A stretch of DNA of 15,380 nt from Actinomycetes bacterium. Lineage in GTDB: Bacteria; Actinomycetota; Actinomycetes; Propionibacteriales; Nocardioidaceae. The first letter of the stretch is position 1; the number at the start of each line of letters is the position of its first letter. Of the stretch, positions 1-7,773 are shown one piece after another. A program made the translations under genes and the position numbers. The stretch is taken from NCBI GenBank assembly GCA_023252095.1, contig JAHEXN010000047.1:1-15380 (forward strand), given 5' to 3'. Below the pieces are notes generated by a model, which was not told where the DNA came from, did no database searches, and saw only the letters and a list, made by a program, of their open reading frames with translations.

Positions 1-1669
1 AGAGCTGCTGCAGAACGCGGTCGACGCGATCACGGCGCGGCGACTCGCTGATCCCGATGCCCCGTCCACGATCGAGATCACGGCCGACGGCTCCTCGATC
101 GTCGTGCGTGACTCGGGGATCGGTCTGGCACCGCACGAGGTCGAGGACGTGCTGGCCACGATCGGGCGCAGCTCCAAGCGCGACGAGATCGGCCTCCAGC
201 GCGAGGAGTTCCTAGGCCAGTTCGGCGTCGGGCTGCTGTCGGCGTTCATGGTGGCCGACCGGATCGAGATCGTCACCCGGCCATCGGCTGGTCCAGCGAC
301 GCGCTGGGTCGGGCATGCCGGCGGTCACTACGAGACCACCGAGGTCGCAGGGGTCGACCACGTCGGGACGACGGTGACCCTGGTGCCGAGGCACGACGCT
401 CGTCCCTGGTTCGACCCCGAGACGGTCAAGAACCTCGTCGCGACCTTCGGCTCCGCCCTGGAGGCCGACATCACCGTCAACGGCGTCAGCACCCGGATCG
501 GCCTCCCCTGGGAGGCCGAGGGCGGCCCGGGCGCCCGGCGTGCGTCGCTGGTCGGCTACGCCCAGGACGAGCTGGGATTCACTCCGTTCGACGTCATCGA
601 CCTCGAGGTCCCCGCACTCGGCCTGCGAGGCGTCGCCTTCGTCGTGCCCTACGCGGTCAACCCGACCGAGCGGCCCACCCACCGGGTGTACCTCAAGCGC
701 ATGCTTCTCTCGGAGAACGTCGACCGGCTCGTGCCGACCTGGGCGTACTTCGTGCGGTGCGTCGTCGACACCTCAGGTCTCCGCCCCGTCGCGAGCCGTG
801 AGGGTCTGGTCGACGACGACGCTCTCACCCTCGCGCGGACCTCCATCGGCCAGCAGGTCCGCAGCTGGATGACCCGGATGGCGGCCGCCGAGCCGCGCCG
901 CATGCGCCGGTTCATCTCGACCCACCAGCTCGGGATCAAGGCGCTGGCGACCCAGGACGACGCGATGCTCGAGCTCGTCGATCGCTGGATCCCGCTCGAG
1001 ACCACTCAAGGTCCGATGTCGGCCGAGGAGTTCCGGTCCCGCCACGGGGAGCTGGCCGTGGTCGAGACCCTCGACGCGTTCCGCCAGATCGCGCCGGTGG
1101 CGGCCGCCCAGGGCGTGGCGCTGATCAACGGCGGCTACACCTACGACACCGAGATCGTGACCCGCATCGCCGCGTGGTCCGGGACTGGTCTGCGCCTCGT
1201 GGAGCCCTCCGAGCTGTCCCTCGGGCTGGACGTCCTCTCGGCCTCCGACGAGCGGGCGATGAGCCGGTGCCTGTCCGTCGTGCGTGAGGCCCTCTCGACG
1301 ACCGGGTGCGACGTCGTCGTCCGAGCGTTCGACCCGGCCTCGCTCCCGGTGCTCCACCTGGTCGATCGCGACGCCGGTTTCTCCTTGAACCTGAAGGCCA
1401 CCCGCGAGCGCACCGACGGCCTCTGGTCGGAGGTGCTCGGAGTGCTCGACCAGCAGGAGCCGTCGGCACCCCAGCTCGTGCTCAACCACCGCAACGTCCT
1501 GGTGCGGCGACTCGCGAGCCTTGAGGACGACTCCCTGGTCGCCCTGACGGCCCGATGCCTGTACGGCCAGGCGCTGCTCGCGGGGCAGCAGCCGTTGAGT
1601 GCCCGCGACGGCGCTCTGCTCAACCAGTCCCTGGCGGCACTGCTCGAGCGTGCCCTCGAGAAGGAGTGA
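1..1669 (+). CDS. HSP90-family molecular chaperone (HtpG-like), 5' end missing
   Basis: This is an ATP-dependent cytosolic chaperone of the GHKL superfamily. Reading frame 2 is open from the left edge, so the N-terminus is outside the window; by comparison with HtpG roughly 30-35 residues are missing and 555 are visible. The ATP pocket is intact: the N-box ELLQNAVDA at the very edge, RDSGIGL (DxGxG) at about 110-130, and GQFGVGLLSAFMVADRIEI at about 218-275. In the middle domain YLKRMLLSENVDRLVPTWAYF and SGLRPVASREGL (about 688-810) correspond to the HtpG catalytic loop with its conserved arginine (NVSRE in E. coli). The C-terminal part is diverged and ends in LLERALEKE, with no MEEVD-like tail. 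A TPR protein starts 2 bases after the stop, which suggests a functional pair. Family assignment is secure; clients are unknown. I give no symbol because it is clearly diverged from classical HtpG. Confidence 0.93.
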   Translation, partial: ELLQNAVDAITARRLADPDAPSTIEITADGSSIVVRDSGIGLAPHEVEDVLATIGRSSKRDEIGLQREEFLGQFGVGLLSAFMVADRIEIVTRPSAGPATRWVGHAGGHYETTEVAGVDHVGTTVTLVPRHDARPWFDPETVKNLVATFGSALEADITVNGVSTRIGLPWEAEGGPGARRASLVGYAQDELGFTPFDVIDLEVPALGLRGVAFVVPYAVNPTERPTHRVYLKRMLLSENVDRLVPTWAYFVRCVVDTSGLRPVASREGLVDDDALTLARTSIGQQVRSWMTRMAAAEPRRMRRFISTHQLGIKALATQDDAMLELVDRWIPLETTQGPMSAEEFRSRHGELAVVETLDAFRQIAPVAAAQGVALINGGYTYDTEIVTRIAAWSGTGLRLVEPSELSLGLDVLSASDERAMSRCLSVVREALSTTGCDVVVRAFDPASLPVLHLVDRDAGFSLNLKATRERTDGLWSEVLGVLDQQEPSAPQLVLNHRNVLVRRLASLEDDSLVALTARCLYGQALLAGQQPLSARDGALLNQSLAALLERALEKE

Positions 1670-1671
1670 CG

Positions 1672-4323
1672 ATGGACGACGATCTCGACCAGGCCCTGTT
1701 CGAGGCCTCGATGCTGCCCTACGGCCGGTCGAAGACCGTGGCGCTCGAGCAGCTGCTCACCCGCGTACCCGAGGGCCAGCTCGAGCTGAGCTTCGGCGTG
1801 CGGCTCGAGCAGATCGGCGCGTACCTCTACGGGGGTGAGCCCGCCAAGATGCTGGTGCCCTTCAGCTGGTGCGTCTCGACCTTCGACGCCCACCCAGAGC
1901 TCGCGGAACGATCCGATGACCTCCTGTGGACCTTCAAGTGGGTGCCGACCGCGCTGCTCAACCACCCGGACTTCGATCTCGCCCACACGACGCAGGTGCT
2001 CGACGACATGGAGCGGAGGTACCGCGACGTGGGCCACTCGATGCAGCCGGTCCACGCGTTACGCTGCCGCGTGGCCCAGCACGTCGGCGACGTCGAGCAG
2101 GCAGCGCGCGAGTTCCAGGCGTGGTGGTCCACGCCTCGGGGGTGGCTGTCGGACTGCGAGGGCTGCGACCCCACCGACAAGGCCGACTACTTCGACGGGA
2201 TCGGCGACGACGAGGCGGCGATCGCGCAGATCGAGGGCGTCCTCGACGGCCAGCTCGACTGCATCGAGCAGCCTCAGGCGATCCTGACCGCGGTGCTCGG
2301 GCCGCTGGCCCGGACCGGCCGGCACGAGCAGGCGGCCGACGCCCACCGCAGGGCCTTCCGAGCCCTCCGCGGACGGGCCGCCGATCTCGCGGGGATCGCC
2401 GATCACGTGCAGTTCTGCGCGTTGACGGGCAACGAGGGGTCGGCGGTCGAGATCGTCACGTCGCACGCGCGGCTGCTCGACGCGGCCCCCTCGCCCTCGG
2501 CCGAGATGCGGTTCCTCGCGGCCGGCAGCCTCGCGTTGCGCCGCGCTGCCGAGGTCGGGCACGACGTGCATCTCGAGGGTCGTGCCGGAGACGAGGTGGC
2601 TGAGGAGTGGGCTGCGCGGGCCCGGGCCATCGCCGCACGGTTCGATCGCCGCAACGGCACGGACGCCCAGTCCCGCCGGATCGAGGAGGTGCTGAGCGCC
2701 GAGGACTGGGCCGAGCACGTACCCCTCTCGGACGTCGCTCGCCGGTCCGCCGAGCTCGCCGCTCTGCGGGCGGCGGTCAACGGTCCCGACGAGATGAAGG
2801 CGGCGCCGTCCGCGATCGTCGACCCGACCACGATCGAGACCTCGGACCTGCTCGATCGCGCCGAGGCGGTGCGATCGACCGACGCCGAGGCGGCAGCGGA
2901 GCTGTTCGTGGAGTACGACCGGCGGGTCGCCCCGGCCGACCGCAGCGCCCTGGACGCCGGGCGGGCGGCTGACGGCCTGGCGCTCGCCCGGGCGCTCGAG
3001 GGCGATCTCGACGAGGCGCTGGAGCTGCTCGGTGACGCCGTCTCGCTGCTTGACGCCGCAGGCGCCCCGGACCGCGTGCTGCGGGCCCGCGGCCGGATGG
3101 CTCGCATCCTGCTGGGCCTCGGCCGCTTGGACGAGGCCTCGGCTGTCGGCGAGGGGCCGATGCGACTCCTGGCACAGGACGGCCAGCCACACGCCGTGGG
3201 ATGGGCGACCGATCTCGCGGCCTTGATGCTGGCGATGGACCGTCCTCAGGAGGCGCTCCACGAGCTGTCACGTCCGCTGGTCGTGGCGGCGGACGAGTCC
3301 GAGGAGCGGAGCTCGGCTGCGTGGCTCCGTGGTGATGTCGAGATGACGTTGGAGCGCCCGGAGGACGCCCTGGCCTCCTATCGCGAGGCCATTGCGGCGA
3401 TCCCTGAGGTGCATCTGCCGTGGCAGCTCCTGTGGGGTGCCGGTCGCGCCTGTCTCGCCCTTGGCGACGCCGAGGCGGCTCTCGGCGAGCTGGTCGAGGC
3501 CGCAGCCCGGGCGGGTGCGCAGGGTGAGCGCCCGGCGATGCTCGACGCCCACCTGACGGACGCCTACCGTCAGCTGGACCGCTCCGAGGAGGCGATCGCC
3601 ACCGGAGAGGGCTGCGTCGAGCAGTTGGTCCAGGAGGGTGAGGTCGGCTGGGCGATGCAGGTGCGGGACGTCCTGGCGGTCGCGAGTCTCTCGGTCGGTG
3701 CGCCTCAGGACGCGATGCGGCACGCGGTCGCCCTCACCGATCTGGCCGAGCCCGGCTCCTCGTCCGGGGCACGAGGTCTGGAGCTGCAGTCGATGGCAGC
3801 CGAGGAAGCGGGCGACCACGCCGACGCCGCTGGGCTGCTGGAGCGGGCGGCCGAGCTGAACGAGGAGCCGGTGGAGCGAGGGCGGCTGCTGGTGCGCGCG
3901 GGAATCGTCTCTCCTGATCTGGAGCACGCCCGGCGGGTCTGGTCGGAGGCCGACGATCTCCTCGAGGGCCTCGACGACCCGGGAGCGATCTACTGGGGCG
4001 CCGTGCTGCGGGTCGAGCGCGCGACGTACGCCGAGGAGGCCGACCGGCCAGCAGCGGCTGCCGACCTCGAGGAGGTCGAACGGCGTGCTCGGGCCCTGGA
4101 CGTCCCGAACCTCGTGGCCAAGGCCCACGCGGTCCGGCTCGATCTCGGCATCGAGGTCGATCTCGACGCAGTGCGATCCGACTGGCAGGCGACCGATCCG
4201 CACCACGGCGTCTGGTACGAGCTCGGGTACGCCTTGAGCGATGCGCTCGAGGCAGCCGGGCGTGAGGCCGAATCGACTGCGGTCACCGCCGAGCTCCATG
4301 CCGCTCACGCCCACGACGACTGA
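1672..4323 (+). CDS. Large TPR-like helical repeat protein, partner of the HSP90 protein
   Basis: The product is an 883-residue soluble protein made almost wholly of Ala/Leu/Glu-rich helix pairs. TPR-like signatures are clearest from about residue 450 on, for example LALARALEGDLDEALELLGDA, ARILLGLGRLDEASAVGEG, EEALHELS-type helices and GRACLALGDAEAALGELVEAA. The N-terminal 400 residues are more irregular and carry a CxxC (DCEGC) near residue 164. No signal peptide, membrane segment or enzyme motif is visible. The ATG at 1672 is chosen over an in-frame ATG at 1555 because AAGGAG (1661-1666) sits 5 bases upstream and the earlier start would overlap the HSP90 gene by over 100 bases. The two genes are 2 bases apart and surely cotranscribed. 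TPR domains are protein-binding scaffolds, and eukaryotic HSP90 uses TPR co-chaperones, so a co-chaperone or client-adaptor role is a reasonable inference but not shown. Confidence 0.85.
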   Translation: MDDDLDQALFEASMLPYGRSKTVALEQLLTRVPEGQLELSFGVRLEQIGAYLYGGEPAKMLVPFSWCVSTFDAHPELAERSDDLLWTFKWVPTALLNHPDFDLAHTTQVLDDMERRYRDVGHSMQPVHALRCRVAQHVGDVEQAAREFQAWWSTPRGWLSDCEGCDPTDKADYFDGIGDDEAAIAQIEGVLDGQLDCIEQPQAILTAVLGPLARTGRHEQAADAHRRAFRALRGRAADLAGIADHVQFCALTGNEGSAVEIVTSHARLLDAAPSPSAEMRFLAAGSLALRRAAEVGHDVHLEGRAGDEVAEEWAARARAIAARFDRRNGTDAQSRRIEEVLSAEDWAEHVPLSDVARRSAELAALRAAVNGPDEMKAAPSAIVDPTTIETSDLLDRAEAVRSTDAEAAAELFVEYDRRVAPADRSALDAGRAADGLALARALEGDLDEALELLGDAVSLLDAAGAPDRVLRARGRMARILLGLGRLDEASAVGEGPMRLLAQDGQPHAVGWATDLAALMLAMDRPQEALHELSRPLVVAADESEERSSAAWLRGDVEMTLERPEDALASYREAIAAIPEVHLPWQLLWGAGRACLALGDAEAALGELVEAAARAGAQGERPAMLDAHLTDAYRQLDRSEEAIATGEGCVEQLVQEGEVGWAMQVRDVLAVASLSVGAPQDAMRHAVALTDLAEPGSSSGARGLELQSMAAEEAGDHADAAGLLERAAELNEEPVERGRLLVRAGIVSPDLEHARRVWSEADDLLEGLDDPGAIYWGAVLRVERATYAEEADRPAAAADLEEVERRARALDVPNLVAKAHAVRLDLGIEVDLDAVRSDWQATDPHHGVWYELGYALSDALEAAGREAESTAVTAELHAAHAHDD

Positions 4324-4333
4324 CCCCACGGCT

Positions 4334-4353
4334 GAGGTCCGGCGCCCGGCCTC
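4334..4353. terminator. Hairpin between convergent genes
   Basis: The 36-base gap between the convergent TPR and aminotransferase genes holds an inverted repeat, GAGG-T-CCGG / CCGG-CCTC with a CGC loop and one bulged T. It has no T-tract on either strand. It may serve as a bidirectional terminator, as GC-rich hairpins without a U-run often do in actinobacteria, but this rests on position and stem only. Confidence 0.4.
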
Positions 4354-4359
4354 CGGCGT

Positions 4360-5520
4360 TCACCGCGGTGCGAGCCGCTCCAGGCGCACGAGTGCCTCCC
4401 CGATGACCTCGGGCTTCTTGCAGAACGCCCACCGCACGAACGGTCTCCCGGGCTCGGGGTCGAGGTGCAGCACCTGGTGCGGAACGGCCACGACTCCTGC
4501 GAGCTCGGGCAGACGTCGGCAGAAGTCGAGGCCGTCGTCGAAGCCGAGGGGTCGGATGTCGGTCGTCGCGAAGTACGTCGCAGCGGGGCGGATCACGTCG
4601 AAGCCGACGGCCTCGAGACCCTCGCAGAGCAGGTCGCGCTGGGCCTGCAGGTCGCGGGCGAGCTGGGTCACGAAGTCGTCGGCGTGGTCCAGCGCCCACG
4701 CGACGGCGCCCTGGAACGGGGTGCCGGAGGTGTAGCTCAGCCACTGCTTCGCGGCCATGACCGCACCGACGAGCTCGGCGGGACCCGTGGCCCAGCCGAC
4801 CTTCCAGCCCGTGACCGAGAACGACTTCCCAGCGCTCGAGATCGTCACGGTGCGGTCAGCCAGCCCCGGCACGGTCGCCAGCGGCCGGTGCGTGACACCG
4901 TCGAAGGTCAGGTGCTCGTAGACCTCGTCGCTGATGACGACCAGGTCGTGCGTCTCCGCGATCGCGGCGAGCGCCACGAGCTCGTCGTCGCCCAGCACGA
5001 CGCCCGTCGGGTTGTGCGGGGTGTTGACGATGATGGCCCGCGTGCGGGGACCTGCCGCCGCACGGATCTCGTCGACCGGGAGCCGGAACTCGGGGGCGCG
5101 CAGCGTGACGGGGACGGGGACCGCACCTGCCATCTGCACCATTGCGACGTACGAGTCGTAGAACGGCTCGAGCACGATGACCTCGTCGCCGGCGTCGACG
5201 AGGCCGAGCACCGCGGCGGCGATGGCCTCGGTGGCGCCCGTCGTGACGACGACCTCGCGGTCCGGGTCGACGACGAGGCCGTGGTGGCGCTCCTGGTGAC
5301 GGGAGATCGCGGCGCGCAGCTCCGGGGTGCCGAGGCCCGGCGCGTACTGGTTGTCCCCAGCCGCGATCGCGGCGCGGGCGCGATCGAGCAGCTCGGTGGG
5401 TCCGCTCGTGTCGGGGAACCCCTGGCCGAGGTTGACCGCGCCGGTGCGGGCCGCGAGAGCACTCATCTCGGCGAAGATCGTGGTGCCGAGGTTCGCGACG
5501 CGGATACTGGGACGGACCAT
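4360..5520 (-). CDS. dapC: PLP-dependent aminotransferase, N-succinyldiaminopimelate aminotransferase type
   Basis: This is a class I/II fold-type I aminotransferase of 386 residues. Visible motifs: the N-terminal AVNLGQGFPD block (28-37), NTPHNPTG (166-173) with the PLP-binding Asn, ISDEVYEHL (196-204) with the PLP-ring Asp, TISSAGKSFSVTGWKVGW (226-243) with the Schiff-base Lys232, and a C-terminal substrate-carboxylate Arg in FVRWAFCK (361-368). The start MVRPSIRV and the whole motif order resemble mycobacterial DapC as I remember it. DapC transaminates N-succinyl-2-amino-6-ketopimelate in the lysine and meso-diaminopimelate pathway. The same subfamily includes methionine and kynurenine aminotransferases, so the substrate is an inference. 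The ATG at 5520 is chosen over an extended frame to 5727 because homology begins there and a TAGGCT -10 box lies 7 bases upstream, which implies a leaderless message. Confidence 0.82.
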   Translation of the reverse strand: MVRPSIRVANLGTTIFAEMSALAARTGAVNLGQGFPDTSGPTELLDRARAAIAAGDNQYAPGLGTPELRAAISRHQERHHGLVVDPDREVVVTTGATEAIAAAVLGLVDAGDEVIVLEPFYDSYVAMVQMAGAVPVPVTLRAPEFRLPVDEIRAAAGPRTRAIIVNTPHNPTGVVLGDDELVALAAIAETHDLVVISDEVYEHLTFDGVTHRPLATVPGLADRTVTISSAGKSFSVTGWKVGWATGPAELVGAVMAAKQWLSYTSGTPFQGAVAWALDHADDFVTQLARDLQAQRDLLCEGLEAVGFDVIRPAATYFATTDIRPLGFDDGLDFCRRLPELAGVVAVPHQVLHLDPEPGRPFVRWAFCKKPEVIGEALVRLERLAPR

Positions 5521-5533
5521 GTCGGCGAGCCTA
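5521..5533 (-). promoter_or_regulatory. Leaderless promoter -10 (TAGGCT-N7-ATG) of the aminotransferase
   Basis: Read on the minus strand, TAGGCT occupies 5533-5528 and is followed by exactly 7 bases and the ATG at 5520. TAGGCT is a common actinobacterial -10 form, and the spacing puts transcription start at or next to the A of ATG. No Shine-Dalgarno sequence is present, as expected for a leaderless mRNA. The -35 region is GC-rich and not recognisable. The same box and spacing recur at 8687-8700. Confidence 0.6.
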
Positions 5534-5580
5534 GACGCCCGACGGGGGCGGGCGGCGAGAAGACCCCGGGCATGTAAAGA

Positions 5581-5612
5581 CCCCGCCGTTCTCGGGGGGT
5601 GAAACGGCGGGG
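5581..5612 (-). terminator. Strong GC-rich hairpin in the divergent intergenic region
   Basis: CCCCGCCGTT (5581-5590) and AACGGCGGGG (5603-5612) form a perfect 10-bp stem around a 12-base loop. On the minus strand the stem is followed by TCTTTACAT, the shape of an intrinsic terminator; on the plus strand the following bases (CTGGTCCC) are a poor U-tract. No minus-strand gene lies upstream of it in the divergent region, so what it terminates is unclear: an antisense or divergent transcript, or sortase-side background transcription that would otherwise run into the aminotransferase. Confidence 0.5.
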
Positions 5613-5730
5613 CTGGTCCCAGTGTACGCACACCGGTGGCGCAGCCGTCAACCATCGGATGCCCCGCGGGAGGGGCGTGATGAAGATTTCGATACCCGCC
5701 TTCGGACTCGTGTGGGAGGATTTGCACACC

Positions 5731-6450
5731 ATGGCCGTCATCGAGGCTCCTGAGCAGCCGTCCTCACCCCCGCCGCGCCGGCGCAAGCGTCGCCGCAGTC
5801 GTCTGCTGACGATCCTGGGCCTGGCCCTCGTGCTCACGGGTGTCGGCTTCATCGCCTACGTCGGTTGGGAGCTCTACGGCACCAACATCGTCGCGGCGCA
5901 GAAGCAGGAAGAGATCAAGGAGCAGATCTCCGAGGACTGGGCCAACAACATCGACTCCAACGCGATCGGCCTCCTGCGGGTCGAGCGATGGGGCAGCGAC
6001 TACGAGATGCCGATCATCCCCGGCAGTGACCTGCTCGACGCCAAGGGCCGGTCGGCCCTCGCGAGCGGCGTCGGCTGGTACGAGAAGGGCGTCGGCCCGG
6101 GCGAGGTCGGCAACTTCGTCATCGCGGGCCACCGCAGCGGTCGCGGCGCTGTGTTCAAGCGCCTCACCGAGCTGCGCGCCGGCGACGTCATCGAGATCGA
6201 GACCCGCACGCACCTCTACACGTACAAGCTGCGCATGAACGGCGACGAGATCAAGGTCGACTACACGACCGGTTGGCCGCTGTTCCCGGTCCCGGACCCC
6301 AACGCCCGGGGTGCCACGCCGACCGACCCGGTCCTGACGATGATCACGTGCGCGGAGATGTTCCACACCGACAACCGGCGCGTCGTGATCGGCGACCTCC
6401 TCGACGTCGTGGAGAAGCCTGCGGCGCAGGCCGCCCCCGCCGCCCAGTGA
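5731..6450 (+). CDS. Membrane-anchored sortase, class E-like
   Basis: This is a cysteine transpeptidase that joins sorting-signal proteins to the cell envelope. The 239-residue product has a Pro-rich then Arg/Lys-rich cytoplasmic start (1-24), one membrane segment (LLTILGLALVLTGVGFIAYVG, about 25-45) and an extracytoplasmic sortase barrel. The catalytic triad is visible: His134 in FVIAGHRSGRG, Cys207 in LTMITCAEM and Arg216/217 in DNRRVVIG. The tail ends in an Ala/Pro run. The ATG at 5731 has GGGAGGA (5714-5720) 10 bases upstream; an earlier in-frame ATG at 5680 would add 17 residues before the basic stretch and is less likely. The stop overlaps the GTG of pyrE, so the two are translationally coupled. 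No substrate with a sorting signal is in the window. Class E rather than D is judged from actinobacterial context and general pattern, so the class is less sure than the family. Confidence 0.85.
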   Translation: MAVIEAPEQPSSPPPRRRKRRRSRLLTILGLALVLTGVGFIAYVGWELYGTNIVAAQKQEEIKEQISEDWANNIDSNAIGLLRVERWGSDYEMPIIPGSDLLDAKGRSALASGVGWYEKGVGPGEVGNFVIAGHRSGRGAVFKRLTELRAGDVIEIETRTHLYTYKLRMNGDEIKVDYTTGWPLFPVPDPNARGATPTDPVLTMITCAEMFHTDNRRVVIGDLLDVVEKPAAQAAPAAQ

Positions 6451-7100
6451 CGGAGCAGATCCGCGACTACCAGCGGGAGTTCGTCGAGTTCGCCCTCGAC
6501 CTCGGGGTGCTCTCGTTCGGCGAGTTCACGCTCAAGTCGGGCCGCACCTCGCCGTACTTCTTCAACGCCGGAGGCTTCCGCACGGGGGCCGCGCTGGCCG
6601 GGCTCGGCCGGTTCTACGCCGATGCGATCGTCGACGCGGGCCGTGAGTTCGACGTCCTGATAGGTCCGGCCTACAAGGGCATCCCGATCGCTGCAGCCAC
6701 GGCCGTCCAGCTGTCGGAGCGGCACGGGCGCGACGTCCCGTGGTGCTTCAACCGCAAGGAGGCCAAGGACCACGGCGAGGGCGGCTCGATCGTCGGCACG
6801 CCGCTCGAGGGGCGGATCCTCGTCATCGACGACGTCATCACGGCGGGCACCGCGATCCGAGAGGTCGCCGGCATCGTCGCGTCAGCGGGGGCCGAGCTCG
6901 TGGGCGTGGCCGTTGCGGTCGACCGTCAGGAGCGGGGTCAGGGCGAGCTGTCGGCCATCGGCGAGGTCGAGCGCGACCTCGGCATCACGGTCGACGCGAT
7001 CGTCAACCTCGACCAGCTCATCGCCTACCTCGCCGAGACCGGCCGCCACGCCGAGCACCTCGACGCCGTGCGGGAGTACCGCAGCGCCTACGGGGCATGA
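6447..7100 (+). CDS. pyrE: Orotate phosphoribosyltransferase
   Basis: The enzyme transfers orotate to PRPP to make orotidine 5'-monophosphate in de novo pyrimidine synthesis. The 217-residue product has the usual bacterial length. Visible features are the N-terminal substrate segment FTLKSGRTSPYFFNAG (27-42), the GPAYKGIPIA block (73-82), the flexible catalytic loop FNRKEAKDHGEGG (101-113) and the PRPP-binding motif ILVIDDVITAGTA (124-136). The start is a GTG at 6447 whose last two bases overlap the sortase stop (GTGA); no earlier start fits the family N-terminus. Its own stop overlaps the ATG of the next gene (ATGA). The pyrE plus SpoU-methyltransferase neighbourhood is also found in mycobacteria, which supports both calls. 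Confidence 0.95.
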   Translation: MTEQIRDYQREFVEFALDLGVLSFGEFTLKSGRTSPYFFNAGGFRTGAALAGLGRFYADAIVDAGREFDVLIGPAYKGIPIAAATAVQLSERHGRDVPWCFNRKEAKDHGEGGSIVGTPLEGRILVIDDVITAGTAIREVAGIVASAGAELVGVAVAVDRQERGQGELSAIGEVERDLGITVDAIVNLDQLIAYLAETGRHAEHLDAVREYRSAYGA

Positions 7101-7720
7101 CCGACGAGCCTGAGCGGCCGGAGGTCGGAGTCGGGCCCTGGGTCGGGGCGCCGCCGGCCGGCGATCACTGGGACCCCGAGCTGTTGGCCGAGGGCGACCG
7201 TCGCAACGTCGTCGACCGTTATCGCTACTGGCGGCACGAGGCGATCGTCGCCGACCTCGACACGCGTCGACACGGCTTCCACGTCGCGATCGAGAACTGG
7301 CAGCACGACTTCAACATCGGCTCGATCGTGCGCACGGCCAACGCGTTCCTCGCGGCGGAGGTGCACGTCGTCGGGCGGCGCCGGTGGAACCGGCGCGGGG
7401 CGATGGTCACCGATCGGTACCAGCACGTCCGCCACCACGAGACCGTCGCCGATCTCGTCGCGTGGGCGGTCGAGCACGACCTGCCGCTGCTCGGCATCGA
7501 CAACGTCGAGGGCTCCGAGCCCCTCGAGTCGGCCACGCTGCCCGACCGCTGCGTCCTGGTGTTCGGGCAGGAGGGCCCGGGCCTGAGCGAGGAGGCGCGC
7601 ACGGCCAGCGAGCGGCTGTTGTCGATCGCGCAGTTCGGCTCGACGCGGTCGATCAACGCCGGCGCGGCAGCGGCCGTCGCGATGCACGCCTGGGTCCGCC
7701 AGCACGCCGGCCCGTTCTGA
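7097..7720 (+). CDS. SpoU/TrmH-family RNA 2'-O-methyltransferase
   Basis: This 207-residue SPOUT-fold enzyme should methylate a ribose 2'-OH of tRNA or rRNA using S-adenosylmethionine. The three SpoU motifs are present: NIGSIVRTANAF (73-84, with N, G and the catalytic Arg79), LVFGQEGPGLSEE (154-166), and LLSIAQFGSTRSINAGAAAAVA (174-195, the SAM-binding knot). The first 60 residues form an acidic, Trp-rich extension with no L30e-like substrate-binding domain, as in the short TrmH/TrmL-like members. The ATG at 7097 overlaps the pyrE stop. The target nucleotide cannot be told from sequence. Association with pyrE is conserved in actinobacteria, but I know of no mechanistic reason for it. Confidence 0.9.
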   Translation: MTDEPERPEVGVGPWVGAPPAGDHWDPELLAEGDRRNVVDRYRYWRHEAIVADLDTRRHGFHVAIENWQHDFNIGSIVRTANAFLAAEVHVVGRRRWNRRGAMVTDRYQHVRHHETVADLVAWAVEHDLPLLGIDNVEGSEPLESATLPDRCVLVFGQEGPGLSEEARTASERLLSIAQFGSTRSINAGAAAAVAMHAWVRQHAGPF

Positions 7721-7736
7721 GCCGGCGGTCAGCAGG

Positions 7737-7766
7737 TCGACAAACGCCAGAGTGTCTGACTAAAGT
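7737..7766 (+). promoter_or_regulatory. Promoter of the MarR-GNAT gene, probably leaderless
   Basis: TAAAGT at 7761-7766 is a fair -10 box and lies 7 bases before the ATG at 7774. TCGACA at 7737-7742 matches the -35 consensus in part, with an 18-base spacer. The start point would fall at or beside the A of ATG, and there is no Shine-Dalgarno sequence. The -10 box lies inside the operator palindrome. Confidence 0.5.
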
Positions 7767-7772
7767 CAGACA
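7753..7772. promoter_or_regulatory. MarR-type operator, perfect 20-bp palindrome
   Basis: TGTCTGACTAAAGTCAGACA is a perfect inverted repeat: 9-bp arms TGTCTGACT and AGTCAGACA around a central AA. It ends 1 base before the start codon of the MarR-GNAT gene and covers the likely -10 box and the start point. The size and symmetry suit a MarR dimer, so negative autoregulation by promoter occlusion is the natural reading. Confidence 0.75.
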
Positions 7773-7773
7773 T

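Noticed and set aside
2059..3261. 400-codon minus-strand frame inside the TPR gene, with other long antisense frames nearby
   Set aside because: Composition is that of a GC-rich shadow frame with no recognisable domain, while the plus strand shows clear helical repeats and a good ribosome binding site.
5591..5602. The G-run in the hairpin loop upstream of the aminotransferase as a G-quadruplex or anti-Shine-Dalgarno site
   Set aside because: There is a single G-run only, and the neighbouring genes' starts are elsewhere, so there is no support beyond GC-rich composition.
5680..5730. Earlier sortase starts at 5599 and 5680
   Set aside because: They would add residues ahead of the basic and membrane segments, and the 5599 start lies in the hairpin. 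The ATG at 5731 has a fair ribosome binding site and gives a normal sortase N-terminus.
5600..5730. A riboswitch or tRNA in the sortase leader
   Set aside because: Only short palindromes (CACCGGTG at 5631-5638, GTGTACGCACAC at 5622-5633) are present. No cloverleaf or known riboswitch core could be drawn.
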